Of a stretch of 45,091 nt of DNA, positions 12,401 through 25,600 are shown piece by piece. Each line of letters begins with the position of its first letter. Position 1 is the stretch's first letter. The notes below the pieces were generated by a model, which ran no database searches, had not been told where the DNA came from, and saw only the letters and a program-made list of their open reading frames with translations. This DNA is from Ectocarpus siliculosus (Eukaryota; Sar; Phaeophyceae; Ectocarpales; Ectocarpaceae), in contig FN649726.1 in the NCBI GenBank assembly GCA_000310025.1, forward strand, positions 553,490-598,580, given 5' to 3'. The position numbers and the translations under genes were made by a program.

Positions 12401-13506
12401 CCCTCAGCTCTCAGCGCGTCAACGATAGCGTGATACTATGTCCTAACCAGATCTGGAGATGACGTCGCTTGGGCGACGCAATAAATAGCGAATAGGTTGC
12501 GGGTGAGGGTCACGCTGGTTTACTGTCGAGTGGAGGCAGGGCTTCGGCCAGTGAGTCTCCGGAGGGCGCAGTCCGGGGGCGAGCACCCTCGAACGCGGGG
12601 AAACAAACACAAACCGCGGCACATGCTATCATCTACTATGGTTGATATCTTCTTGTTGTGGCTGTCTTGCTGCTGCTGCTTTGCTGCTGTTACTTTGCTG
12701 CTGCTCCTGCTTTGCTGCTGCTGCTTTGCTGCTGCTGCTTGCCCCGCCGCTGTTGGTCAGCACACGGGGAGGGCATTCGTTTGCTCTCGGGTGGGCTGTG
12801 GAGCTCGTCGTAAAGGATTCTCCCATGTCCTCTCTGGCAAGCACGTGGCGAGACGAAACGAAAGGTACGTGGGTATCTCTCCGTCTCGTCCACCACAAAT
12901 GCAAACACGGCAATATTGATCTGCAATGATGCATGCGAGTTCTGTTTCGGCCGTCGTGTCAACCATGCTTCGTCCAACTATGGGGCGAAGCCCGCTATCC
13001 GACCCAGTTGAGCTCGCTGGAGTTTTCAATTTGAAATCTGAAAGTGGGGGACATCGCCATACTAAGTCCCCACACAACTTCTAAACCAAGCGTTCTGTGG
13101 GCTCGCTCTTGGGCTGGGTGAGACGTCTAGATGTGTAAATCCGGTTAAACCCGGGCCGAAGGGTTGCGTATCAATTACGCAAATACGGCTCAAATTATTT
13201 CCCGAAATAGATATGCCGAGTATGAAAAATCGCGAACGAACGTCATCACAGACAGATGGTTACAAATCCTCTCCAGACTACGGGGTACTGCCGAAAAGGT
13301 ACTCTTGTGACACAAAGTCTAGTCTATAGACCTTGTGTCTACCGTAGTGGCGACGAAGTACGAAACCGAGTCCCGACCAATAGTAGCGGTCTGGTGCACT
13401 GCTCTATTGTAACGTTCCAGCCACCTGTGATGATAGGATACATTTTCCGGAAAGCTCTTGGCGAGACGCTTCAACGCCGTTTCGGCACCCCCCACTCGAA
13501 CTGCTG
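9418..13506 (-). CDS. Unrecognised multi-exon membrane protein (partial model)
   Basis: Candidate minus-strand exons: 13506-13425, 13037-13004, 12920-12766, 12587-12524, 12155-12098, 11998-11953, 11782-11640, 11380-11293, 10922-10861, 10241-10190, 9785-9674, 9582-9418 (stop TAA). Junctions from 13506 to 11640 keep phase, as do 11380 to 10922, 10922 to 10241 and the last pair. The joins 11640/11380 and 10190/9785 do not, so an exon is missing at each or the borders are wrong. Exon 11782-11640 encodes a hydrophobic helix (ELPSFALAVFVGAGLLAMC). The last exon ends NVPEIITAKETD. The 5' end is not located; further exon-like pieces occur at 14.4-15.4 kb. Two genes instead of one remain possible. No family is recognised. 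Confidence 0.42.
12655..12745. repeat. GCT/CTT trinucleotide tract
   Basis: Imperfect TGC/TGT/CTT units. It lies in the proposed 178-bp intron between exons 12766-12920 and 12524-12587 of the minus-strand gene. Poly-Cys and poly-Gln frames here are repeat artefacts. Confidence 0.75.
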
Positions 13507-13807
13507 CTGCGGAGAACTAGAAGTTCGGGAATCAACCTTCCTTGTGTCACCTAGGTTATCAAGGACGGGCACTCCACCACCATGTCTGGAATATGAAATA
13601 CAGGTAGATTTACACATATCTATGCATACATACAGTTATTGACATAAGAAATAAAACATGCGGAAGGCTTTTTTGGAATTTTGTAGCAACTACAGGTGTC
13701 GTAACCATTGGTGCAAGACACGATGACACGATGGCGTGAGCATATCTTGCAAATCGTTGAACAGGAGCAATGTGGGTACGACTCTTCTAAAAGCCACGGC
13801 GGAGGTG

Positions 13808-13889
13808 GGGACTGGGGAAGTCTTCGGACTGGCAAGTCTTGGGACTGACAAGTCGTCGGACTCTCTGGCAAGTCTTCGGGCTGGGAAGA
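13808..13889. repeat. About 16-bp tandem repeat, 4-5 copies
   Basis: Degenerate units of the form GGACTGGCAAGTCTTC follow each other with small changes and one inserted CTCT. Confidence 0.8.
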
Positions 13890-15429
13890 AGGTCCTCACT
13901 CCCTTCGAAAAACTCTCTCTCTCGCTCTTCCGAGACCTTCTCCATGCCAAATTTCTTCAAGGTGGTAGTAGTTAAGACTACCACGACCCGGGTCTGCTTC
14001 TAACCTGGGAAACCTGTGTCTATATACAGTCTAAAACAAGCTGCTTCAGAGTTGAGCACCTCACTGTACCGTTATCCTTTGCGCGTAGTCAGGAAAGCCG
14101 TTGCAACATGTGCCTAAACCATGCATGCATACATTACATGTATGCACGAAAAACTTGCCGTGGGACACTGGTGTGTTGTCACGTACTGTATGTATACTGC
14201 TGTGCATCCACCGGTCGGTTCGCCTCTCAACACCACACCTTCGTGTAGAAATAAGAAATGGGCCGAAAACATTGGTCGCACCGGCCTTCCGGGAACATGC
14301 GTCACAACTTTCCACGAACGTATGCATACGGTTATTGTGATTCCTCCAGGCGTGGCTGGTTTCTGGTGTCGGAGAGTAGCGCAACGGCATACACCTACTT
14401 CGCAAGTCGGAGACAGCGCAACAGCATGGACACGTATACATAGCGCGCAGTGTTTTTTACTCTTGAGCGTTTCTCCAACAGGGAACAATCCAACGATCCC
14501 ACTCCAACACTGCCTATGCAATGCGCTCCATTCCGCGCTTTGTGGTCAAGGGGAGCTGCCATCGGCGTTCGTAGCCGGATTTCCTCATCAATCCGCGCAT
14601 GGACAGCTTCTTGTGTGGCTGGCACGCATAGTTAGCCAAGCCGGTGTCTCTCTAATCCTTAGAAGTACCAAATCTAAACAGCCTTGGGCATTAAGCAACG
14701 CCGCAGGAGTATGTTCCGCCTGATGACCTGTCTGCGGCACACCAGCAGGCAGTGCCGCGCCGGTCAGGAGGCAGTGTCAAGCACACGCTCTACAAAACGC
14801 AATGTGCACTTACTTGTGTCTTATGACGAAACCTTACGTAACGAAAACTGCAAAAGTAGTATTCTAGAATATCTTGTGATTGTGGTGCAAGTAACTCTCT
14901 TGCACGAATCGCAACAAGAACAACATACGGAGATGAGTTAATCAATTTTTCGGCGCTACGACAGCGGTACTCGACCACGACTTAGGCACCAGCGAGTGAA
15001 AAAAATCATACTCACAAAACTCAAGAGCTTGAACGGAAGAACGGGTGAGATCTGTTGGGAACTACAAAAGAAAAAAGCCTTGTCCTAAAAAGGACGTTCT
15101 TTCGTGGCGGCGCGAGTACCGTATCCCGCGACGACTAGGCCTCCATGAGAGAGCACAAATTACCGACAATGTACGACTTCCGCCGGCTACGAAACCAGGT
15201 ATGCATAGAACAAGTCCGCGTCACCCCGTCCTACAACATTTCCTCGATGCAGAAGGGGGTGGTGTACTTCCGAACCCCGAGGAGCACACTGCTATGCGGC
15301 CGAGGCAAAGCAGAGAAACAATACCACAAACCGGACGGAATACTACAAAACACACGAAAAAAAAAAAAAAAAACACATGCACAACACCCGCTGCGTTTCA
15401 AGAATCCCAGGGCAAGACGTGCTGACATC

Positions 15430-15640
15430 GAGAGGAATCCACAATGGAGACGCAAACCTTGTTCATGAAACAGCCCTCACCCGGCCACTTGGATTTTACC
15501 CGCCGCCACCACCACTATTTTTGCTCATTTCGAGAGAGATCGAGAGAGCCGGCAGCGTCAACCAGTGGACTCCCTCCACAGCGGAGACGCAAACAATTTG
15601 TTCATGAAACTAAATAGCTCTCGCCCGGCAGCTTGGGCCC
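15430..15640. repeat. Direct repeat pair, about 60 bp
   Basis: TCCACAATGGAGACGCAAAC at 15438 recurs as TCCACAGCGGAGACGCAAAC at 15576. Both are followed by TTCATGAAAC and a CCCGGC..CTTGG tail. Period about 138 bp. It lies immediately downstream of the TRAPPC10 stop. Confidence 0.75.
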
Positions 15641-15667
15641 ACTCGATCCCTTCGAGTCAGCTGGGTC

Positions 15668-15974
15668 TCAGGGTGCACGAGCTTGGCATACGGAGGCCGA
15701 GTCTCCGGGCGGTAGCACCAGCACCTTCCGGAGGTCCGGGTTCCATACCTCCACCTGTCGGGGAGAATCGACGGGAAACGAACACCAAAATTATCCAGGC
15801 ACAAATAAGTGAACAGAGTCTCGGAACTTTTATTTCGGTTGGACGCTGCCTTCGTTTATGAACGCATGGACACCCCTTGGTGTGGGTCAGGTCTTGTACA
15901 CCACGGGAATGTGTGGCCCTTGTGCCCTTTACAGAGGAGGCTCCGTGCAAACGTCGGAGCGATTTTCGATGAAA

Positions 15975-16008
<34 letters not shown>

Positions 16009-16022
16009 GCGGCGGCAAACAA

Positions 16023-16076
<54 letters not shown>

Positions 16077-18794
16077 GACGGAGGAATGCTCGCCGCCACC
16101 AACTGCAAGACGATCTGCTTGCTCAACGGCTATTTTTTTCACAGTACGAATGAAACCGCAAACAACGCGTAAAGCTCATCAAACCACACGTGACATGCAC
16201 ACTATTTGGTCGGCATTTGCCCAGCAGCAGCATGAAGTAGTCTGGCTCGCGCTGATTATTTCGTCGTACCTCGACAAAAAAAAACACGCACAGAAAGAAA
16301 TAGCGTCTAGACCGACGCACGCTGCGTAGCAAAAAATACACCAGCATATGTTGTCGGATCTGGGGTGTAGGGGGTCGGGCTCGTGCCTGAAGCTAGAGAG
16401 CCCTGGGGGCGCCTGAATAAACGCCGAAGGACGTACATCTCAAAACCGCCACCGCCTAGAACCGGTGACGACCTCAGATTCGAACAGACTGCTTATCTGG
16501 TCTCAAACACGTTTGTTTTGTTACTTTCTAGTCAAACCAGCGGTTACCCTGCGGCAAAAACGGCAACGGTGCCCGAAAATGGCACCGCCTCGTCGACAGC
16601 TTTCCGAAAAGGTGATCGTTTGGTCTTCGCATCCTCTTTCGTCGTGGAGTAATCTAGCTGTTGGAGACTCGGTCCGCAAGGGGGGTGTGGTATCTACCGG
16701 AGTGCCGCGGAGGCGAGACGGACGCTTTGAAAAACGGCCCAGGGGGGGGGGGGGTGGTACTCTTCAGCAATCAACAGCACTTCGCGCACCGCATGGATGC
16801 GCACAGGCGCGCCTCACGTCCGGGTTACAGTACTACCCCGCACCGGTGCTTCCGAAACGGGCAACCAAACAACGACGTGCATGCGTACGACAACAAAGAG
16901 ACGGCTCACTTCTCCCGGAGCAGCGCGCCCTCTCTCCACTACCACGTCCAAGCGAGGAAGCTCCACCAGGCCGCCGCGAATGGGCACGAGGTGGACACGG
17001 CAGAGCACTTGGAGCCCGCCGCCCTGCGAAGTCGAGCCAAGCGAGGGGGGCGGCGGAGGGCAAGAAGGCGCTGGTCAAGCAACATGGGAGCTACACCTGT
17101 GGCAGCGTGGGCGATGTTTGTGTGTGTCGAGCCTGATCTCTAGGAAGGCGTTGGTATCCTGGCTGCGTGAGTCAACGGGACTCCTTTGTATACGTACGTG
17201 CACGGTTCCTGATGCGTCACGGAGCCCCTTTCGTCTCTACGCCTGGGAAGAAAAGTGCTACCTTGCCTGCCCTGCCCGTCGGTATCCTTCGATATCTAAG
17301 GAAAAAGAGGTTGAAAAAATTATCTGTGCGGCCGTTACACGGACAAACACAGTGGTTCAAAAAACGTAAATCCCACATAGGCCCGGATGATTTACTACAG
17401 GAGAAACCCACCAACAACTAGGGGCAAACAAGCCGACGATGCAGGGTGCAACTACATGACAGCCGTCTACTACACAAGACAAAATATCTACAAAAAGTAT
17501 CACACCCCCCACACAAGATGCCCGGTGGTAATGGCAATGGCCGTACGGGTCAAAACATGAGCCCAAAAACGAAAAAAACAGTCTCACTTCAAGTAACAGG
17601 GCGACAGACGATACCGCACGACACACATCATAGAATATACCCGGTGTCGATGTTAGGAGCCAAAATGACATCACTGGTGTATGTTATCTTTGTGTTGTAC
17701 GGTAACACCAAGCATCACCGCTGGTGCCCATGACCTGACAAGCTCGCTTCCAGACCGACATCCCCAGCAAGACCAGCGTATTCCTTGATCGATATTTTCC
17801 GTTCGACCGTGTAAGAGCGGGCGAGCCCCGTGTGTCGCACGATTCATACAGACCGAAACGTTGCCGCAAGGGTCTCTCGACATTGAACTCGACCAACACC
17901 ACGCCCACTTCGACCCCTCCCTCTCAAACCCAGTCTCGGTGCTTTTCCCGAGAACTGAAGAAAAAAAATGACAACAATTTTGAAAAAAAACTCATTTTCA
18001 AGCCCCAAGAACACGCTCTCCGTACAGACTCAAAAACAGGAAACAAGCGAACCGAGTTGGGCTCTCCTAAAGCAGCTGTTGAAATTGAGGCCGAACAAGA
18101 AAGAGGCCAGCGAAACTACAGCAGCGGCGCTGCCAGCTTCGCCCATCCTGCAACAGTTTGCTCCCCGGCTCTAGTTGTCGCATGTGTTCCGCCGTTCAGG
18201 CAGGGGCGTAAGCGCCGCAAGACGACATGTCGCGAAACAAGCACTGCAAAAGACTCTCGCCAAACGAAAAATGAAGGACCTTCCTGGTACAGACGTGGCT
18301 CCCACATATGAGGGAGGTGTGACAAAGGCCCTCGACCCTCTCACATCGGAGCCCCCCTCTTATACCGGAAAAAGAAGGTGTACCTTGTATTGATTCCGTG
18401 TCAACCAATGTCGACCCTCTTACATAGGAGCCCCCTCTAAGAAGGTGCACCCTCTTATATCGGAGCCACGACTGCAGACAAAAAACACGCACGACGCACC
18501 TTCTTGTCCAGCTTCGCCGACCCCCGGATCAACCCGCCGACCATCCAATCCGACGGCGAGGCTACCACCTGATACGTGACCGTCGGCGGCGCCGTGCCTC
18601 CCGTGCCATCTTCGCCGCCCCCCGAAGCTTCGCTATCGACGACGCCAAACTCGAAAGCCCTCGGCTCGGCAAGCTTTAGACGGGTAACGCCGCCCTTCCC
18701 GTCCTCTGCCCCGCCGTCGTCGCACGGCCGCACGGCGGTCGTCAGGCACCGCTGCGCGCGCCCGGAACCCGCGGCCCCCGGGGAGGCGGTTGCC

Positions 18795-18828
<34 letters not shown>

Positions 18829-19593
18829 CCGCGGGGCTCGGGATGCAAACGTCGAAGACGAAGATCTCCTCAGCTTGGCCACTGTCCCCGCTCTCGCCGG
18901 CCACGGTCCCGATCGAGTACCTCAGCCGGTGGACCGCTAGCGGCACACCGCCGCCGACCGAGCCTTTCCGCTCCTCGCCCCCGCCGCGGCTGAGCGCCGC
19001 CAGCGCCGCGGAAGCCGCCGTCGCCGCCGCCGTCGCTGCCGACGGCCGCCGCAGGCAGGCGGCGAGGCGCAGCGGCTGTCCCGGCGGCAGCGACTCGCCG
19101 TTCAGGAAGCCGTTCGGGTCGGACAGGACCTCGGCGCCGGGCTCGAGCCGGGAGAGCTCGCAGGAGCGCAGCGAGAGGGCCACGGGGGCCGTGCAGACCA
19201 GCGCCGTCTGCGCGAAGACTACCCCCGCCTGGCGCGCCGTCACTGCGACTCTCGCCTCGAACGGCAGCCTCGGGACGATCGCCGCCCGTGCGTAGGTCCG
19301 GCACTCGACCCCGGCGTCATCCGCGGCGGCGGCGTCCGGAGATCGAGAGTGCCAAGCCTCGAGCTCCGCCCTGACGACGTGAGAGCGCGGGGCGACGGCG
19401 GGGCCGGGTCCTCCTCCGGCGGGGGGAGAAGCCTCCGCGGTCGAGCGGACGCGCAGGGAGACCTCGGCAACGTACCCGGGCCGCAGCACCTCTTCGAGAG
19501 CCACGAGCATGTCGGTAGCCTCTTCTCCCGGGCGGGAGAGAGCCGGCCCTTCAGCTTCGGCTGGCCCGCAGCCGTCGTCTGCACCTTCGGAGC

Positions 19594-19639
<46 letters not shown>

Positions 19640-22600
19640 TCCGCTCAGTCGCCGCCACCGCACGCGCGAAGCTTCGGCGTCCCCCCACGCCAACCCCCTG
19701 CCCATCGTCACCCTCAGGCGTGACCCGCGCAGGGTGTCTGGCCCTGCCGTTACGGCCACCTTCAGCCACACCTCGTTCCCCAGTGGAAGGAAAGACGGGG
19801 GCACCACCTTTAGCACCGCTTGTGGACGGAACGGTCGCACCACGGCGGAGGGCGGCGGGCGCGGCGCTCCCAGCCAGGCGGACGGTAGCGTTACCCCGGA
19901 CGGCCCCCGCCCGCGCCCCCCGCCCGAGAGCACCTGGACCAGGGTGACGCCTCCCCAAGCGGCGGAAACCCTCGAGGCCGTGATCACGCCGGCCACCGTC
20001 GGCCGCAGGGTGAACACCACCTCGTTGTCGCCCGGCAGCAGCTCGACGGGTCCTNNNNNNNNNNNNNNNNNNNNNNNNNNNNNNNNNNNNNNNNNNNNNN
20101 NNNNNNNNNNNNNNNNNNNNNNNNNNNNNNNNNNNNNNNNNNNNNNNNNNNNNNCGGGCGGCGGCCTTTGGCGGGGTCCGAGACCCTGCCGCCGCAGCCG
20201 CCGCGGTAGTCGGCGGCGGCGGCGACAGCGACGGCGAAGCAGAAGACGACATCGAATGCCGGGTGGGGCTCCGAGTCCGGCCACCGCCGCCGCCGACGTT
20301 ATGACGCGGCGGCTTGGCGGGGACGCTTGACTTGCTGCTGCTGGTGTTGCCGGCGGGGACCCTCATGAGCGACTCCCGCAAGTCACTCGCCGAGGACGTC
20401 GCCGATAGCCGCGGGCTTAGGCTCTGGCTCCGCTCGGTGCGGATAGGCGGCACCTGGAACCCGGGCACCTTGCCCTTACCCTGCCCCGCTGACCCATCGG
20501 CGCCCGACGCGAGCAGCGCGGCGGCGCCGTTGGAAGCTGTCCCTGGTGGCGGGGATTGAAGCTTTGGGGCACCAGGCGCGGGAGTACGGCTTGGCGATAG
20601 GTCGTCTTCCGCGGCCACCGCCGTCCTGACGCTCTCCAGCCGCCTGAGGACCTTGCTGCGCCTCGGAGACGACCTCCTGTTGGAGAACCGGTCGCCGACA
20701 CCGCTCCTGCCGCCCGCTGAGGCCTCTTGACCGCCGCGTGCGCCGCCGCCGCCGCCGCCTTCGAGGGTCATCTCCAGGGACAGGGAATCCAGCGTGACGG
20801 CCTGCGGCAAGTGGCTCGTGAGGACGCACGACACGAGGAGCCGGTCGCCGACGTGGACGGCCGACAAGGGGTCCGGGCGCCGCCGCCGCCGCCGCCGCCG
20901 CCGGCTATCCTCGCCCCCCCCCTCCTCCTCCTCCTCCTCCTCCTCCCCGACACCGCCCTCCTTCTCGACCACCGACAAGCTCACGTCCGCGAAGCACTGG
21001 AGCCGGTAGGCGCGCTTGCCCCCGACATCGTTCGTCGAATCCCCGGAGAAGAAGTGGGACGACGCGGACGCGATGCCGGCGTTATTATCCGCGGACGGGG
21101 ACGGGGGAGAGAACCCCCGCCCGGGCGACCCCGCCGGTTCGCCGGCCAGGGAGCGGGCGTCCCGCAGCAGCGCCGCCGCGGCCCTGTCGACGGCGGCCTT
21201 GCCCCCGTCCGATCTCACGCGCGGGTCCTTGAGGACGGCGGCTAGGCGCATGACGGTGGATACGTAGGAGGCGTCCCCAGCGTCTGTTGCTTGCCCTGCT
21301 TCGTTTCTGTCCGAGAGGGCGAGGGACCGGCGGCAGCGCGCTAGCCTGTGCAGCGCCCAGAAAGCCTGCGGCGTCCATCCCTCCGCCTTCGGGAGGGATG
21401 GGACGAAAAATAACAGGGACGGGATACACGGTCAAGAGCGAAAGAGGTGAAACGAAAAAAATGTTTACGGCGAGACAGAGAGACGTTGGCGAGAGACACG
21501 GGAGAGAGTGCGAGAAAGCAGATAGGCGACCGACAACATGTCCCCTCAAAGGGAGGAGGGAGTACAGATCTTCCTTGACCGACCAACCACCCAAAGCAGC
21601 GCCTGCACGCACCAACCCTGCGTGAGCGCATGTCACCGCACGTTGTAATAGATATCCCACACCCCTCTGGTCCGGTTTTCAGAACACGGGTGTGTGTGGG
21701 TGTGGGTGTGTTTTCGTCCTATTTATTATGGCGACAGTCCCCCCATTTTTCGTGGTGAGACGTGTACTCAATACCAGGGGACGCGTTCCGCGACGACAAA
21801 GCCTGCCGAACCAATTCTGAAACCCCTCTGCTACGTACCTCCCGCTGGGAGATATTTCTCGCGTAGGTTTCAACATGGATACCATAGCACCATCAACAAC
21901 GTACTCCGATTTTTTCCGAATGGCTGTGGGCCATGACACGGATACCACAGCACCATCAACAACGTACTACGCGACTATGCATCAGCATCAGTTCTCCTTC
22001 TCGGGGCTAGTCATCATGTGTAGAACTATGTGCCTCAGCTGATGTGCCTATAACATGAGCAAGTCCGATTTAAAACGACGTCAAAAGCCAAAATCTGCAC
22101 CAAACCAAAATAACAAATTATGTTCCCGAATGGCTGCGGGCCATGCATGACTGCTACATCTTTTAGTGTATGTAGAGTACTACACTTTTTCAGAGTATTT
22201 TTTCGTACTACAGTACTACAACCGTCCAGGGTCACACAAGAGAGGGGTTTTCTTCTTTTTATTTTCATTTTCGTGCCCCACGTTCCTCCTGCGGTGCGTG
22301 TTGAATTTTTATTTTATCGCGAGAAGGGTCCAGCCGTCCCTTTCCCTCGTCAATGGTGCTATTAATAATGTCGAAGTTCACGAGAGTTTTTCAGCTGTTT
22401 TTCGCTGTCACCCGCAAATTTGTAGTTTTTCACCCCATGGGGATTCGAACTCACGACTTTGCGACTATATAGCGGTTTCGAGGTTACCACTAGACCACCG
22501 AGGCGACCGGCTACTCAGCAGAGAAAGAGCGGCGTTGGAACCGTATCGTCGAGAGCTTGTGAGAGCTCGATCTCTCAGCCGAAAAAACAATGGCGGTGCC

Positions 22601-25600
22601 GAAAATGGTCGCGTTGGAGCCGCCGTCTGTTGGAGAGCTTTCCGAACACGCATCGACCGATCGTGGTCTCCTTCTACTCGACAAGCGCTGTCGAGCTACT
22701 GAAAACCGGTTCAGAGGGTTGCACGGCGTCTTACGCAAACCTAGATACGGTAGCGGCAAAATAACGCCCTTGGCAGCACCGTCTTCCCACGAAACCAAAC
22801 ACACACGCACCTGGTAAAGGTCCGCAAGGTTCGAAAGCCGGGCCTGGGCGACCCCGACCTCGCCCCTCTCCAGTAGCAGCTCCACGCGCCTCCCCCAGCA
22901 CCTCGCCGCGGCTCGAATGCGCCCCGCCCTCTGGTTGTGCTGCCCGAGGGAGTGCGTCAGCTGGAGGTATGCGTCCTCGAGAGCCTCGGGCCTGTCCAAG
23001 AGCCACAGGCCCACGTCGCTACCGACGCCGGCCGTCGCCGCGGCAGCCGCTGATGAGGAGGGCGGCGGCTGCTCTTCTGCGGCAAGCTTGGAGAGAGCCG
23101 CCTCGGCAGCAACGGCGGCGGCGGCGGCGGCGCCAGAACCGCTGCCGTCACTGTTGTCGGCATCGTCCGAATCGTCTTCGTCATCGTCGAAGTCGGTGAT
23201 CCGGTTAGACGCACGCCGAGACTTTTGAGGAGACGGCACCCCGTCGCCCCCGGTAATGGCCTACAGCAAGAGAATAAGAACGCCGCAGGGGGGGGTGTAC
23301 TCATAGTCGTGCATGCCGTAGTCGTTAGACCATTGACCTCGTGCGGCGGGGGGGGGACTCATGAATACACATGCCGTGGTCGTAAGACCATTGACTTCGC
23401 ATGCAGGACGGAGCGATATGCCGGGTTTTCGCCGGCCCAGGCTGCGTTCCACAAGCCTGAACCAGAAGCTGGTCATCATCCTGCTGTGCCAAACCAGGGG
23501 ATGCTCATGCTTTGCATGCCTAAGCTGTCAAGACCATTGACCACGCTTCCTCGAGAAGACGAAGCAGGAGCAGGGGGGGGGGGGGCAAGCCCGCTGTTTC
23601 CCTCCCAACATTAAAAGCTCCTCACAGGTGGAGGGGCGTGGTGTTGCCCGGTGGTCAAGACAACTTTCCGAGCTCTTGTACCAACCCACAAACCTTCATC
23701 GGGTTAAAGCGCTTCACCCCGGGGTCTTGCGGCGGGATGAACACCTCGCCCTCCTCGTCGTAGTCCCAGAAGTACTCCCCGGACACGGCCTGGCGGCAGT
23801 GGCATCAAACGCCAAGAGAATACATGCACGTCCACGGCAGGGAAGCAGCAACCAACCAACGAGAAATGGAATGATAACGATGACCTTCAAACGCATGACA
23901 ACGAGAAATGGGGAGCAATGACCCTCAAGAGCATGGCGGTGATGAACGGAATGACACATAGCCCTCAACAGCCTGGCGGTGAAAAATGGAGCGATAACCC
24001 TCGAGAGCATGGCGATCAGGAACGGAGTGAAACCGCCCACGAGAGGATGACGAAGAGGAACGGAGTGATGACGACAATGAGAAATGGAGCGACAATACTC
24101 AAAAAAGATTGGCGAGGAGGAACGGAGTGATTGTACCCAACACAGCATGACCATGATGACCCTCACAAAGCAAGATTGACAAAGAGGAAGGGAGTGATGA
24201 CCCTCAAAAAGCATGACAGAGAGCAACGGAGTGATAGTGGCCACAAAACGCTGTGGTCACAAAACGCTGCTTGTACGGTGAGAACAAACTTGGGACGGAG
24301 CGGCACGAACATAAAACAACATACAAGACAGCCAACGAATGCCTCCTGCAAGAGAAAGGGGGCCTCGCAAGCCAGGCAGGCGGCGGCACCGCTCCGCGGG
24401 CGAGAGACAAGAAGCGCCGGGTACGAGAGGAGGAAGAAGCACATCGCACCTGCACGTCGACCACACCGCCTTCTACCCGCATCCGTCCCGTCCTCCCTAA
24501 AGCCTCTTCGTTCTCACGCAATGCCGCTGCCGCTGCCGCTACTTCTTCGTCTAAAGGGATCCAGTTCCTTTGAGAAGGGAGGAACCTGCGAAACGAGAAC
24601 AGCATTTTTTTTTGGGGTAAATGCTGTTGTTATGTTTGTGGGGCTGGCGCTGGTGCTGGTGCTGGTGCTGGTGCTGATGTTGAGAGCATCGGATGGGAGC
24701 GCCACGTGTCGTAGGCCCAACAGAGCTACGTGGTCAGGTCCCGATACGTCTTCCGACAAAATTCGACGTTCGCCCAACACACGTGGCCACAACAGCAGCA
24801 ACAACAACAACAACAACATAAGGCACTACTGCTGTCCTTCACGTGCTCCCCCTTTGGCACACACCCTGCTAATCCGCCACGAAACCCGAGATCCGTCACC
24901 CCGGTTTTGCAGATATTTTGGGAGGCGGGTTTTCACATCACCCCCTTATACACGAATTCGACAAACCTCGGGGTTTAACATTCTTGAAAAAAAAACAATG
25001 GCTGTGCAGTATTCCAATTTTGAAAATCGGTTCAGGGCGTGTGATATCTTACGTCTCTTACCGCGACATGTTCTTGCACAAAATGTTGACTTCTATTGCC
25101 TAGATCAACAACTAAATACATACGACACACATCCCCCCCCCATCCAAAAACACACAAGCAAAACCCCGTCCGACTGCTGTGATGTTACCTCGAACGGGCA
25201 GTCTTTCTTTCAGTAATTGCCATGTATACCACTCTGTGTGGAGATATACTCTAAGGACGATTGGGGTACAAACATGATGATCTCAATGGTCCCTATATTT
25301 CGGAACAACAGAGTGGCATTTCCTAAAAACACAACATAAAAACTCACTCACCCCCTCTCCTGCAGCTCCCACACACATGAGCCCATTAGCCCTTCCCCGC
25401 CGTCGCCGAAGTCGTCGCCGTCTCTCCCCCTTTGGCCCACAAGCCGGGCGTACTCGAGTACCTTCTTTTGCGCGAAGTCCAGCAGCTCACCCAGGACCCT
25501 CGACGTCTCCACCCTAGACTTACGGATAGCGGACACTTCTCGCGGAGGTGGCTCCACGCCCGACGCCCCTGGATTAAGAGCGCGCGCGAAATCCCTATCG

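Larger units (their letters stand above)
13507..15667. other. Interval with unassigned exon-like segments
   Basis: No complete gene can be supported. Two exon-like pieces stand out on the minus strand. One at about 14625-14460 contains EEIRLRTPMAAPLDHKARNG. One at about 15291-15205, after a pyrimidine-rich acceptor, contains HRGNVVGRGDADLFYAYL. They probably belong to the gene at 9418-13506 or a neighbour. A 200-codon plus-strand frame (14121-14723) overlaps long minus-strand frames and has no clear coding character. Confidence 0.35.

Noticed and set aside
16019-16078. Poly-glutamine protein
   Set aside because: The CAA/CAG array is inside the last TRAPPC10 intron; frames through it have no gene context.
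16814-16909. TRAPPC10 ending at the TGA at 16,814
   Set aside because: A donor (GAA/GTGAGC) at 16,910 leads in phase to the exon at 15,754, whose product has the conserved C-terminal LVLPP-type segment; the read-through tail does not.
18576-20330. Plus-strand open frames of 239 and 273 codons
   Set aside because: They are antisense shadows of the GC-rich TRAPPC10 exon 14, whose minus-strand product matches the family; the plus products are Pro/Ser/Arg-rich by composition.
23800-24250. Frames of 176 and 361 codons across this region
   Set aside because: They are generated by an imperfect tandem repeat lacking stops; the true coding exon here is 24450-24585.
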